A DNA stretch of 64,000 nt from Zygaena filipendulae (taxonomy: Eukaryota; Arthropoda; Insecta; Lepidoptera; Zygaenidae). Positions 53,207-64,000 of the stretch are shown here, in pieces. The DNA lies in contig OU015652.1 in the NCBI GenBank assembly GCA_907165275.2, positions 573,001 through 637,000 on the forward strand, read 5' to 3'. Below the pieces are notes generated by a model. It saw only the letters and a list, made by a program, of their open reading frames with translations, was not told the DNA's origin and searched no databases. Positions within the stretch are counted from its first letter, which is position 1. Every line of letters begins with the position of its first letter. Both the position numbers and the translations under genes were made by a program.

Positions 53207-53454
53207 TTATTATATTTTTCTATGCGTTTTTCATATTATGTTAAATTATATTGTAGGTAGAGAATATTATGCATTGGATTATGCATATTTGTAGGATATA
53301 TAGTTTGTTCGCAATGATACATAACTGTTTTGCACATCCCTTCTTTTGACCTGGCTGGTCAATTGCATCTAACTCACTTAAAATGGGTTAGTTGACTAAA
53401 CTTTTTTTTAGTCCGGTTTGTGAATTAATAAATATTGAACACGTATTGAGTTGA

Positions 53455-53640
53455 AACATGGAGTGGTTGAAATTTCGCACTATCCGGTGCAGTTTGTATG
53501 GGGGCTTATAGCGGTTAATGGCGGCACGAGCCCCCACCCTAAACTTTAATGCTCTATGTTCATTTTCATTAATTTTAAAAAGCAAAAATATTCGTGTTCA
53601 TTATTTTTTTATTTTCTAACTGACGGACTAAATAAGAATT
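53455..53640 (+). repeat. ACTGACGGACTAAAT dispersed repeat, copy 3
   Basis: GAAATTTCGCACTATCCGG, GGGGCTTATAGCGG and TTTTCTAACTGACGGACTAA; inverted copy at 36680-36850 and a fragment at 18733-18795. Confidence 0.5.
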
Positions 53641-55289
53641 TCTATTTTCAATAGTCGTCGACATCCCTTTTGAAGCTGCATGTGCATTAAGTATGTAGAT
53701 ACCGGAAGCAGATAAGTAGAAGACGAGAACTGGAAATGTATTTGCGTTTTGAATAAGTTAATTTAAAGTTAATTCTATTTATCTTGTGTGTGTTCACAAT
53801 CGACAGGTATTTTACTATAGGCTTAAGAAATAGAAACAACGAAAGATTCTTTTCGAATATTTTTATTTTTAAATTAGTGGCAGTGAAGTTTTTTTGTCGG
53901 GTACATCGTCAATTCAACACAAACCGGCACTGACTCGGAGATCTATCGTAGTGGTGTCGTTCGAATATAAAAATAACTGACCGATGAATTTTCATTTTGT
54001 TACATACTACGAAGTCGGAATTGATGATCGTTCGACATGGTATTTGCTGTGTGAAATCACTCGCTGAATCTCATTTGAACTGAATTGAATCGAAAACTTG
54101 GCATCCTTGGCTTGTTGATGTCGTGCGATCTCTAGGTTAAAATATACCGAGATTTTTGTCTATAAGATCTGAAGTTTTGCAAGATTTACTGAAACTTTAA
54201 CATCCGTTCAACGCAATCCAAATAGATTTCTGTCGAGATCATGTTACGTATAATAATGGCTGATAATAATCGTTTAAGTTCCATACACCGTGTAATTCGT
54301 TGAAAGGGGATTTTTTTAACTCTCTATATTATCATGACTTCATTTCATTATCAAATAGGAGTGATACAATTTCACTCATTGAGAGTGGTCATCAAGTTTT
54401 AAATTCGAAAATTTCTTATTTTACGATACTAGATAATAAATAATACATATTTCTCTACATTTTCAATAAGTAGGTACTTACATATATTTTTTGGCAGTAA
54501 AGTGTTATTTTTATGATCTCCACAATCGTTCTATTTGAAACAAAGAAAGAAAGAAAATACATTCATACATTCATATTTCAGATATGAGTTTTTATCATCC
54601 TCAATGTATAGTGTATACGTCAGTTTAAAGCATGGATAATAATTGGATACACGGTGTTGGAACTTAAGCGATGGAATATTTCCACATTTTTTTTTTTAAA
54701 TCAAAAGGAGAGTTCGATATTTGGCACAGTTATAGAAGATAAACAATCAGAACACATCCTATGAGCTATCTATCAATGGTATTGGATACAATGGGTGATG
54801 TCTAACATTTATTAATTTAGGTACGTATGTTTTATTCAGCACAGTGTTCACGTGCACACTGGAGATATACAACGTGTAACAGAAAAACAAAATAGTCGCT
54901 ATATGCCTAGTGAATCCGCGGTGTGTGTGTGTGTTTGTGTGTGTGTGTATGTGTGTTTTTATAACCACAGGTGTGGGAAGTGGGGACTTCAAACGACAGT
55001 GTTAACAATCAGCAGCTGTGACGGTCGATACATCGACTAGCTTTCTGCTTATTAAATTATTAGATGCCGTAAATCATCTTAATGAAACTTAATTGATCAT
55101 TCATCATAGATCCAACTAATACAAGATCGTAGAGTGAAATAAAATGTTTTCGAAATTTTTAAACCGAAATTTTAAATCTATATAGTTATTCATATATGGC
55201 CATCATGTTCAGTACTAGAAACAATTTCATAGTTTGCCACGGCCTTTATAGAATTAAAATTATTTTGTCTTTCTGTTACACCTTGTATT
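53641..55289. other. Intergenic, no gene seen; (GT)n at 54920-54957
   Basis: AT-rich. A GTGTGTGTGTGTGTTTGTGT microsatellite lies near 54920. No coding similarity was recognised. Confidence 0.45.
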
Positions 55290-56185
55290 TCACGTCACTC
55301 AATAAGTCCCGAGTCTGACACACAGACTACCCGTCGAACGTTGGTTTGCGGAACTCAAACGAGGCTGTGCGAACACTCGGAATTGGCCGTTATTCCAAAA
55401 AGAGCACAAGATACAAAAAATGGTATTGGAATACCGTTCCGGTAGCTGACAATGTAAAGTCAAGGTAGAAGATAAGATTAAGAAGGAAGAAGACGCACCA
55501 GATGAAAAAGCTAACTTGAAAGAAGGCGGCGCGCTTGCGGTGGAGCAAAAACAGTAACGCTTTGAAGATTCAGAGCGCAGTACCTATTTAATAAGTGCAG
55601 TTTTGTTTCATCTGAGACATGGATCCACCACAACGCTCAACAATCAAATCGTCTATCAAATGAGTGGACAGCAGCCGGTAAAAGCTGTCTGCGCGAAGTG
55701 ACCAAAAAGCAAAAATGTCGCCTGGCAACGTTTTGGCCTTCTTATTATGAGGTGCTCTAGGAGCCCGCAAGGTATTTATTATCCTTCTATCTTGAGAAAG
55801 GAAAGACATAATATTATGGCGTTGCGTTTGAAGGAAGAAATTTAAAGAGCTTTTTTACGAAGACCACAAACGGAAATTCGAATTCCTTCCCCATCAATGG
55901 TAGGTACCTATTTTCCGGATCTGGTTCCCAGCGAGTATTCTGTTTAGGTAGTTTAGGTACAGACCTCAAAACAAAAATTTGTAAAGAAAAAAAAATTACT
56001 TTAAATGTTGAAATGAGTAAGTAGCCGAAAACTTGAGGCCAAAGATAAACTATTATAAAATAAACTTAAAATTTTAAAGAAGAATATGGAATGATCTTCC
56101 ATGATATGATCATTCTTGATTTTGTATTGATGAACATCGTCGAATTTTGCAACGGAGGTGTTTGTTTTACTTATTGAGTGACGTG
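55290..56185 (+). mobile_element. Dead mariner-family transposon
   Basis: Terminal inverted repeats CACGTCACTCAATAAGT at 55290 and the inverse ending at about 56185. The interior encodes, with stops and frameshifts, SSETWIHHNAQQSNRLSNEW, TAAGKSCLREVTKKQKC, LATFWPSYYEVL, YLLSFYLEKGKT-like and YFPDLVPSEYSV segments in mariner order (W-H, A-T-F-W-D, L-E-K-G-K-T, P-D-L-x-P-S-D-Y). The catalytic core is broken and about a third of the expected length is missing. Confidence 0.75.
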
Positions 56186-56961
56186 CCTAATGTGTTTATT
56201 ATATTCATGAGAAATGTATTTTTTATAGTTTAGCCAAGTACTCCAGCTTATTATCACCATTCAGAGTAAGATTCTATTTAGAAAAATCGTTTTCGCTTGG
56301 CGGTGGTTTTTTGAAAGATTTCAATTAGGTATATTTTATTTATTCTCTGGCTCATTGTCAACAACTCTAAATGATTGAACACATAATTAAGGGACGCGAT
56401 TTCAGTAATTTACACTGTGCGTGTGTTTAGTTCTGTGGTGTAAGCTGTGATTTTTTTCATTGAAAATATGCGTACGTGGATTGAAACATGGACGCGCGCA
56501 TGCCGATCTAGTCCGGACTCAGCGTTCACATATAACCTCGTCACTATTTCACAATACGCATAAAATATTTCGAAAACGAAACGAATTATAATATTTTGTT
56601 AATTTAACTACATAATAATTGCTATAATGTGCGTTACGAGATGCAACACCGCAGACTCACTATCGATTCAGTTGTAATGTACAAACCGTCCACATACATA
56701 ATAGGTAATAAGTGTTAATTTTTTTTTTTATTTTGAAGTCAATAGAGAAATATACATAATTTTAATGAAGTTTACAGTTAAAGGAACACATCTTTTATCA
56801 TAAAACGACACTGTTTAGATATTGTAGATATCGGTAAGATTGTCTACTCATATTAAATACATATTATACATATGTAGTTAACTGACACCTTTGTATAACA
56901 AAATTAAATAAGTACCTAGCAATAATCGAGCAAAAGTAAGAACATCCGAAAATACTTAGTA
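56186..56961. other. Intergenic, no gene seen
   Basis: AT-rich with no recognisable structure. Confidence 0.35.
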
Positions 56962-57329
56962 CAACGTGTTAATGAATTAACTAAAAACCTGATACACCCC
57001 ATTTAAGAAAATAAACAATAATATGATTAAAATAAAATTTATGTCGAAAAAATTTATAGGTTAAAAGTTATTTAACCTTAGTTTGGAGGTGACCGATCTA
57101 CGAAATTTGAAGCGCTACGCCCGCGCCTACGCGTCAATGACCGACTCGATTTTTTGGCTGCGGGTAGCTTACGCGCCATATGTTGTATTATAAATAATTT
57201 AGACATGGGCTCGTAAAAATGAAAAAATACCTATAACCTGTATTATTTATTAAAACATGGTGCGATCGATTCGTAAGTCGGTTCTGAGCAAACTACTTTC
57301 TAGTTTTCAGTTAATTCATTAACACGTTG
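56962..57329 (-). mobile_element. MITE with CAACGTGTTAATGAATTAA ends, copy 2
   Basis: Same termini as 2881-3163 but inverted and 85 bp longer, with TA on both sides (56960-56961 and 57330-57331 region). Shares AAACCTGATACACCCCATTT and GAGCAAACTACTTTCTAG segments with the first copy. Confidence 0.75.
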
Positions 57330-57843
57330 TATATATTAATTTTGTGAAATGTGTGAGTTCTATGAGATGACATATTATTATTAATATGTAAATAATTACA
57401 TGTGACGTAAACATGTTATTTTTCCAATTGGGGTGCGTGTCGTTAACCACCCTGAACTTTATAATGTTTTGGTGATAAATGAAATAATATTTTTTATTAA
57501 TTTTAATCAACAACAAAGACATGGCTTTGATGATCTCCAACACACATTCTAACAAGATCAATAAGTGAATTTTACAGTTTTATCACCAAAATTTACAAAA
57601 CACTGGATTAGGTACGCACTAATAAGTTAGTTCATGTTAACGTATTTTTTAAATTCGATAATAAAATAATTACAAATTTAATTTTAAAGTTTACAAGTAA
57701 AATACCTTTGTTAGATAAAAAATATTATTGCATTGGGATACCGATTAGAATTAATATTAAAGTAGGTACATAAGTTGCAAAAAAGTATATAGAATCCGAT
57801 ATAGCTATAGTTGACACTGTGAATTTGAAGGATAGATAGACGC

Positions 57844-58068
57844 AGATAAGCAATAACATGTTAACCCACAAAATTAAGTTACCTATTCAGAACGATTTAT
57901 TGAGAGTTAGGGAACGTTTTTTAATTATGTGTATACCTTATTACATTGTTTAAGTATGTAACTAAATATTGAACATATTAAAAATGTTGACAGAAAATGG
58001 CGCTATAATTTTAAAACATGATTTACTCAAAATTTCTCCAGTGTGGGTTAACACACTATTGCTTATCT
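57844..58068. repeat. Inverted repeat, possible small MITE
   Basis: AGATAAGCAATAACATGTTA then ACCCACA at 57844-57870 is matched in inverse at 58042-58068 (TGTGGGTTAACACACTATTG then CTTATCT), with about three mismatches. The 171-bp centre is AT-rich and noncoding. Confidence 0.5.
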
Positions 58069-60253
58069 ATGTCCAGATACAGAGTGTATCCATGAACCGT
58101 ATAAAGAACACGTTGAAGTCCAAGAGGCAGAGTAGAGCAGTGGAAGTTGCCTCCGTGGAGAGAATATAACATCCGCTTCTCGTGTTGTGTCGTGTCGTGT
58201 CGACTTGCATTTAAAACCAAACCCCACCGACGACGTTCGAGCTGAACTCACCTCACCGCGCCGAAGCGGTGGCGATCGCGTTATAATAATAATTTAATAA
58301 TAATAATCGTTTAATATTACATCTTAAATAACTATACAATTTATGAGACCCACTCTCGGGGCCATAAAACTCATTAAATCTCATTAATATCATACATTAG
58401 TATGTTAATCATTCCACGTATATCCCGTACTATACAAAAATTAAAAACATTATACAATAGGTAAGACTACAATACCAGAGCTATTAAATACAAGAATCAA
58501 CTTACCACTACCAAATACCCAATTTGGCACGATGACGTGATGCGGTGGCGGTATATTCGTACTTTTAGTTACAACCTCTTTTTATAACATTCAATTTATT
58601 AATTAGGTAATATATATTTATTTTATTATAATTATCTTCTATTGTATAAATGTTATTTATGTGTGCTCTCTCGTCGAAACATCGTCTCATCTATGTTATG
58701 GAACTAGAACCATACCGCTGGAGAGCCGTCTCGTTGGAGCCACGATTCCAGTATCTATTCACCGCACGCGTATAAAAATAAATTACATTCGCTCGATATT
58801 CTCCCGGTTTAAAAAAAATGGGATGAACTCTATGCTCTATTCCGTCTACAGGTGAGTCCAACGAGGGGCCCTCCAAGTCACACTCTCACAAGTTGTCGTT
58901 AACGGTTCCAGGAAAATCAGCGTCTCGCACGTGCTTCGCTGTGCGGCCGCCGATGTTATGAATGTAAGTACAACACGAGCAAAATTATTAGCATTTTTCT
59001 TCGCATATATTAACAATATAATAATATTATTAATACATAAATTTACGCCGAAAACCACACGGAAACATGTGTAGCACATTTGACTACGTTTTTTTCTTTA
59101 TTTTTTCTTATTTAGGTATTGTATTCAAATGTCTCACGCGCAGTGCTTTGTGTATTCGTGAGTTTCAATTAATGAATTCTTTAGCTTTAATTGAACATAA
59201 TTGTTTTAAAATTACATTCTCCTGAAACTTAACTATCTATTTCCGAAACGATTAGGCCAACTGCGAACGTGAACTGAATTGTGATTGGGAATAAAAATAT
59301 AACATCACTCTTTCTAAACGAAGAATCGCGTCTCACTAGTAGGTACGATGATCCGTCAACATTTACAAAGTTAATCTTCGTTAAAAACGTGTATAATTTA
59401 TTATTTATCTAACAATAAGTACAATCATGACAATCTCGATGATAAACATTTGTGCTGCTGTTGGTTCCGGTGACATCGGTTGTAGATATAATGTTATGTA
59501 TGCTTATTGTACACTGCGCTGAGTGTGCGCCTCGCGCGACGACGCGGCGACGACCCGGGAGCGGCGCGGCGCCGCGGCGCGAGCGGGCCGCGGGCGGTGC
59601 GACGCGGCTCCCGGTCGGCCGGTACACTTAAGTAAATCACCTTAGAAATCGATAGGAAGTCAGTTTTACTTACAATAATTCCGCTATTTATTAACTAGGG
59701 TTCGGCGACGCCCCTCGCCCCGCAAATTGACGCGTCGGGTGGCGCGGGGCCGGGCCGCAACAAATTTCATATAAGTCTCTAAATTATTCACTGCGACGAG
59801 CGCTCCGTTCTGAGCTCCTTACATCCTGTGGTTTGTATCATTACGTCTCCGTCTAACACTGGCCGACGAGAGCGCACCGGTGGGATTTCATTGCGGCGTC
59901 TCTCTTTCTCTCTCTATGTATTCACTCGTAGCCGAATTAACCGTTGTTACGAGATCTCGGCGAGTCTAATCTCGAATATAGAAACCGTCTGTAGCTTCCT
60001 GCACGGTACGGTCGGTACCGAGCAGCGGCCGGTCGACAGTTTCCGTGTCCTCCATCGGGGTGATCGCCCGGATGGTCGATATCTAAATAACGAATATTGC
60101 TTTCATCCGTTGCGTGCGGCAGAGCGGCGACGGGCGGGGGCGGGGCGGGCGTGCGGCGCGGCGCGGGCGCGGCGCTCAGCGCGCGGCGATGCGGCACAGC
60201 GCGTGGCGCACGGCGGCGGCGGCGGCGGGCACGGCGGCGCCGCACAGGCCCGA
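58069..60253. other. 3' flank of the DFF-related gene, with GC-rich patches
   Basis: Mostly AT-rich, with GC-rich CpG-dense blocks at about 59516-59630, 59705-59757 and 60110-60250. The last adjoins the stop codon of the minus-strand DFF-related gene and is probably its 3' UTR. Long frames in these blocks are composition artefacts. Confidence 0.4.
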
Positions 60254-62565
60254 TCAGAGCCGGTCCTCCTCCTCCTCCTCCTCGCCCTCGTCCCCGGCGT
60301 CCTCGTTCTCCTCCCGGTAGCCGGGGTGTTCGCTTATCGCGTAGTAGTTGCCGTTGTATATGACGCCGAGCTCGCGCAGGGCGTCGCCCCTGATCGTCGC
60401 CTTGATCGTCCAGTTGTAGCAGTCGTCCGATTCCGACTCGCGGTCCAGACGCTCCACGTCGAGGATCTTCGAGCTGAGCCGCTCGAGGATGATGCCGATG
60501 TCTTTGATGGTGAGGTGCCGCTTCTGGTCCACGCTCAGCTGGTCGATGAGCAGCAGGAACTTCTCGGAGGTGACCGCCTCGTCCTCGACCAGCGTGTTTT
60601 CGGTTTCACTCTCGGAGGAGTCCCGGTCGCCGCGGCGCGCCGACTCGGCGTCTAGGAAGCGCACGTGCCCCTTAGGCCTACCCTGCGGCGAGGCGCGGGG
60701 CTGCGCGTCCTGGATGGGCGATGTGGCGACGTTCTTGTGCACGGCGATGCGGCGCCCCTCCTCGTGCAGCGCGCAGCAGTGGAAGTCGCACTCGTCAGGC
60801 GGCGGGCGCGGCGCGGGCGCGGGCGAGGCGGCGCCGCCGCGGCACTCGGAGGTGTGCACGTGCGCGTGCGGCGGGTGCTCCAGCGAGCCGCCGGAGCGCG
60901 CGAGGCGGCCGCGCGGCGCGGGCCCCGGCTCGTCGTGGTGCACGACGGTGATGTGCGGCGGCGGCGGCTGCGGCCGGTCCAGCGACGTCTGGATCACGAG
61001 CGAGGGCCGCCGGTCGGGCTTGGGCTGGCGCGAGGGAGAGCGCGCGGCCGGCGACGCCTGCGGCCGCTGGTCCCAGTGCAACACCACGGTGACGCGCCCC
61101 TTGTTGTCCATGATTTTCCATGAAGGAGTCTCATCGTGTAGCTCCAATGCGTGGATCGTCTCGCATACTATTTTCGGGATCGCCGATATCGCTGGAAATT
61201 TGAATCGGATATTGAGATGATAGTGGTGATTTCTAATTTTGAACTGCAGAGTGATGTGTGGTAAAGTTGGTTGCACTCACCAGCCTTGATGACGTCGACT
61301 CCGGTGGGGTACCAGCGCTCGCCGGGCCGCAGCAGCAGCAAAACGGTGTTGGGCGGGAGTGTGCGCCAGTAGTCCCCGTCTTCTACTTGCGTGCCGTCGC
61401 TCTCCAACACCAGCCGCACCGGCTCGCTCGCCGCTACCGATAGCTTCTCTTTACCTGCCGACCGGAACACGTCACCCTGCTAACTACTTCATACTCTGTA
61501 TCGAAAGGGTTGATGAACAAACTAAAAGCATATCTGGAATACTTTTCAAGCCTTTGCTGAGGGTTACGTATGTGCGAAATTATTTCGACAATCCTATCAA
61601 TCCTTTATCTAGAAAATATTCTGGCAAAAATCTGCACTGAATATAATTTAGAAAACATCTCGTTTGAAAAATATCTTATGAAAGTGGATGTGACACGAAG
61701 TAAAGATCGATAAATAAAAAGGTCCTAGCCTACACAATCTAGATGTGCAGCGAGAGGGTCTCCGAAGCGGGTCATCGCGGCGCATCGGGCCGACACAGAG
61801 CGGCTGCACTGACCTGCTAGTATAAACGGGTTACGGTGTTCCTGGCTTTGCCGATTTACTGCAAGAGCTATATCTAATGGTGATATAGTGAGTATAGTGA
61901 CATGAGTACACAAATAACGTCCTGCACTAAATATAGCGAATGCTTCACTTGTAGTGAAAATTTATCATATTAAGTTTCTGAAAGACATTATGTTGTTTTA
62001 TGCGAAAAGACTGCTTGATGATTTGTCTATTTTATGATTTCTATTATGATTTTTTTTAAAGAAATTAAACCTGAAGTCCAAAAATCGAATTTTAATTACA
62101 TTATTTCTTTTTATTTTCTAACTTTACGTATATGTGGTTTTCTATAATACGAGTACGTATTTATTACTACCGTATATAATTATTATTATCCATAGTCAAT
62201 AGAACATTATAATCGTTGTACACCCTAGAGGCCTAGATATTTATAGGAGAATTTATAATAATGAATGTAGCACGACCCCGCACTCTATAGTCCGGGATAC
62301 AACAGAAAAATGTGTGAATTTAGAAACGTCAAAATTTAAGACAGTGTATCACACAGAAAATCAGATCCAGACCTTAGGCACGGTACCCCCAAACAGAGCC
62401 ACCACAATACTATCTCAACCCACGACTAAGTCAATTAGCAAAAACAGCAAAACAAGTTAGTGACTGACCTCTATGTATCAACTCCTCGAAACTCGTCACC
62501 ACCAACCCCTTCCTCACGTTCCGAGAGCTGTCCCATATCTTGAAAGGCCTCTTTCCTCTGACCTC
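60254..62565 (-). CDS. Drep2: CIDE-N domain protein, DNA-fragmentation-factor-related (Drep2-like), 3' part of gene
   Basis: Exons 62565-62469, 61454-61281 and 61191-60254 (GT/AG; phase-1 junctions), 402 residues to the stop; the start exon is not found. The first two exons and the start of the third form a CIDE-N domain: EVRGKRPFKIWDSSRNVRKG, VTSFEELIHRGKEKL, VRLVLESDGTQVEDGDYW, LPPNTVLLLLRPGERW. A Pro/Arg-rich linker follows, then a helical C-terminal region (SEKFLLLIDQLSVDQKRHLT ... LSSKILDVERLDRESESDD) ending in a poly-Glu tail. CIDE-N domains mediate pairing within the CAD/ICAD nuclease system. The C-terminal segment lacks nuclease motifs, so I favour Drep2 (a synaptic protein in flies) over CAD/Drep4. 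Assignment among Drep1, 2 and 3 is inference. The last exon is extremely GC-rich. Confidence 0.72.
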
Positions 62566-64000
62566 CTGTGCACATAAGGATAAAAAAGCAATTAAAAGGT
62601 GTCAAATGAATTATTTAAATTTTCTGAAAACATTGCTTATTTAACATAAAACAAAAAAAAAATACCTTAAAATACTATACCTTAAAATGTTAAAAAAATT
62701 GCAATACAAATTAATATATATCACTGATTTATTTGTGTGTATTAACAAAACATATCGGACTTTCTTTCATCGTATTGTGTTAATAAAACACAAGTCACTT
62801 ATTTATTCGTATTATTACAAAAATAACCTAATATAAATACAAAAGATGAAGTACAAAATATGATATGAACTAAAAGCAACAGCGCCCCCACACAAGCTAC
62901 GGCGTAGCGCTATGCTTTCGTAGTGCGTAGCCGGCGTTCGTAGAGCCTGCACTGGCTGCAGCGGTGCAACGCCCGTGGTGCACCCCCGCCCCCGCACCGC
63001 ACCGCCCGCATGCCCACGCCGGCTCACTGGCACACCCCGCGCCCCGCACGCACCGTGCGTTGACCCACTGACATCGCTGCCCTGTACGATCTTTAATCCA
63101 GACTGGGACTCCTGAGATGTTAAAAAATGACCTACTAGGTTGCAGATAGGACAATCTGACCGTGCACACTAGAGGGGTGAGTGGCGGACGCTTAGAGGAC
63201 GGTGAAAGTCGCCACGAACTACTAGTGGTGCGAATTAGAACTACTCGTGCAAGTGAAGAAAATAATGATTTGGTGGTTACGATCGCTGACCGTGCGCTTC
63301 TCGCTGTTTTGGGGATGAACAAAATGAAGGAACGAGTGCGTACAATATAAAAAATAAATCTTATTTCGATATGGAAATTTCAAAAGTAATATTAATAGTA
63401 CCTCTTGTATTTCGACTATCATCTTCCACCACACAAATCACAGCCTTGAAATTTGCACAGAATTGATTTCGTTATTATATTATATATAATTATTGTGAGC
63501 GCAGGCCGCGTGACGTGACTTTAATTAACTAATAAAGCGGTCCGTGTGGCGTCACGGCGTGTTTTTAATCAAATTACGAGACACCGCGACGGGGAGCGCC
63601 GGTGAGGTTATATCAGAGGTGAGGGCACTGGCTGGCGGCGCGGTGCGCGCCGGCGGAGCGCCGCGGCCGCACTGGGTGAGTGGGCGCGCGCGGGGGTGCC
63701 GCGCGGCAAGGCGGGGCGGGCGGCGGGCTCGTGACCGGGTCGCCCGCCCCCTCGCCCCGCGCGCGCCCTGCCCCCCGCACGCCCCGCGCGCCCGGGACCC
63801 CGCACTGCAGCGCTCGCCCGTAATCTCTTGATGCCGTAAGTTCTTAAAATTAGCAACGCCAATGGTGCACTTTCAGAGCCCAAGTACGAGTAATATATTG
63901 TATGTAGCGGTCCTATAAATTGCGTTGGGTCCACCCGATTATATTTCCATGTACCTAAAATAATGAAGGCCGCGAGCACCTTAATGTGTCACTGCATACA
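62566..64000. other. 5' flank/intron of the DFF-related gene with CpG-rich blocks
   Basis: Contains the acceptor for the 62565 exon. GC-rich blocks lie at about 62930-63062 and 63590-63825; the second may be a CpG-rich promoter or first exon. I cannot identify the missing start exon. Frames here lack family similarity. Confidence 0.4.

Noticed and set aside
59828..61220. Long plus-strand frames (275 and 243 codons) opposite the DFF-related exon
   Set aside because: They mirror a GC-rich minus-strand exon that has domain support and splice sites; the plus-strand peptides are Arg/Ala/Gly-rich with no family resemblance.
62897..63322. 141-codon minus-strand frame upstream of the DFF-related exons
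   Set aside because: Considered as the missing first exon, but it has no CIDE-N similarity and no convincing donor in phase with the 62565 exon.
63544..63831. 95-codon plus-strand frame near the right edge
   Set aside because: Lies in a CpG-rich block with Arg/Ala-rich translation; more likely promoter or untranslated exon.

Overview
The window looks like nuclear DNA from a moth or butterfly. Evidence: intron-rich genes with metazoan/insect orthologues, AT-rich introns around GC-rich exons, and many copies of a short dispersed repeat ending in a GCGGTTTCACCCGCG-type motif, which I associate with lepidopteran genomes. It also holds DIRS, hAT-, Harbinger-, Tc1- and mariner-type elements and LINE remnants. 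No prokaryotic, organellar, CRISPR or rRNA features were seen. Species is not assigned. Splice sites were read by eye from GT/AG signals, frame continuity and remembered family alignments.

Layout. 1-2253: decayed DIRS-type tyrosine-recombinase retrotransposon running off the left edge. 2428-3163: two MITEs. 3359-7716 (-): 5' part of an l(3)mbt/L3MBTL-type chromatin gene, with its remaining exons beyond the left edge. 8949-11183: a 2.2 kb TIR-bounded Harbinger-like element with a LINE fragment inside. 12914-24714 (+): complete 14-exon BTBD9 gene, whose introns carry a Tc1 transposon with an open transposase frame, a LINE remnant, SINE-like copies and a tandem array made of splice-donor-like sequence. 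26270-27090: decayed LINE gag. 27456-28619 (-): single-exon GTPBP10-type Obg GTPase. 29817-36440 (+): complete 7-exon PGAP3. 37180-40888 (-) and 42245-45831 (-): two tandem paralogues of a protein family I do not recognise. 47889-48864 and 50237-51503 (both +): tandem pair of small mitochondrial-type MLRQ (NDUFA4/NMES1-like) genes. 51504-60253: gene-poor, with a dead mariner and several MITEs. 60254-62565 (-): 3' part of a CIDE-N/DFF-related gene, probably Drep2.

How the genes relate. They are unrelated in function (chromatin repression, BTB adaptor, mitoribosome GTPase, GPI-anchor remodelling, respiratory-chain subunit-like, DFF-related), as usual for a eukaryotic neighbourhood. GTPBP10 and PGAP3 start head-to-head 1.2 kb apart and could share a promoter region; paralogue B and the first MLRQ gene are head-to-head about 2 kb apart. 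The most unusual content is the paralogue pair at 37-46 kb. The two share a 29-codon first exon followed by a phase-1 intron, a coiled-coil start, a collinear set of short motifs including a Cys cluster, and a basic-acidic C-terminal exon, yet are otherwise highly diverged.
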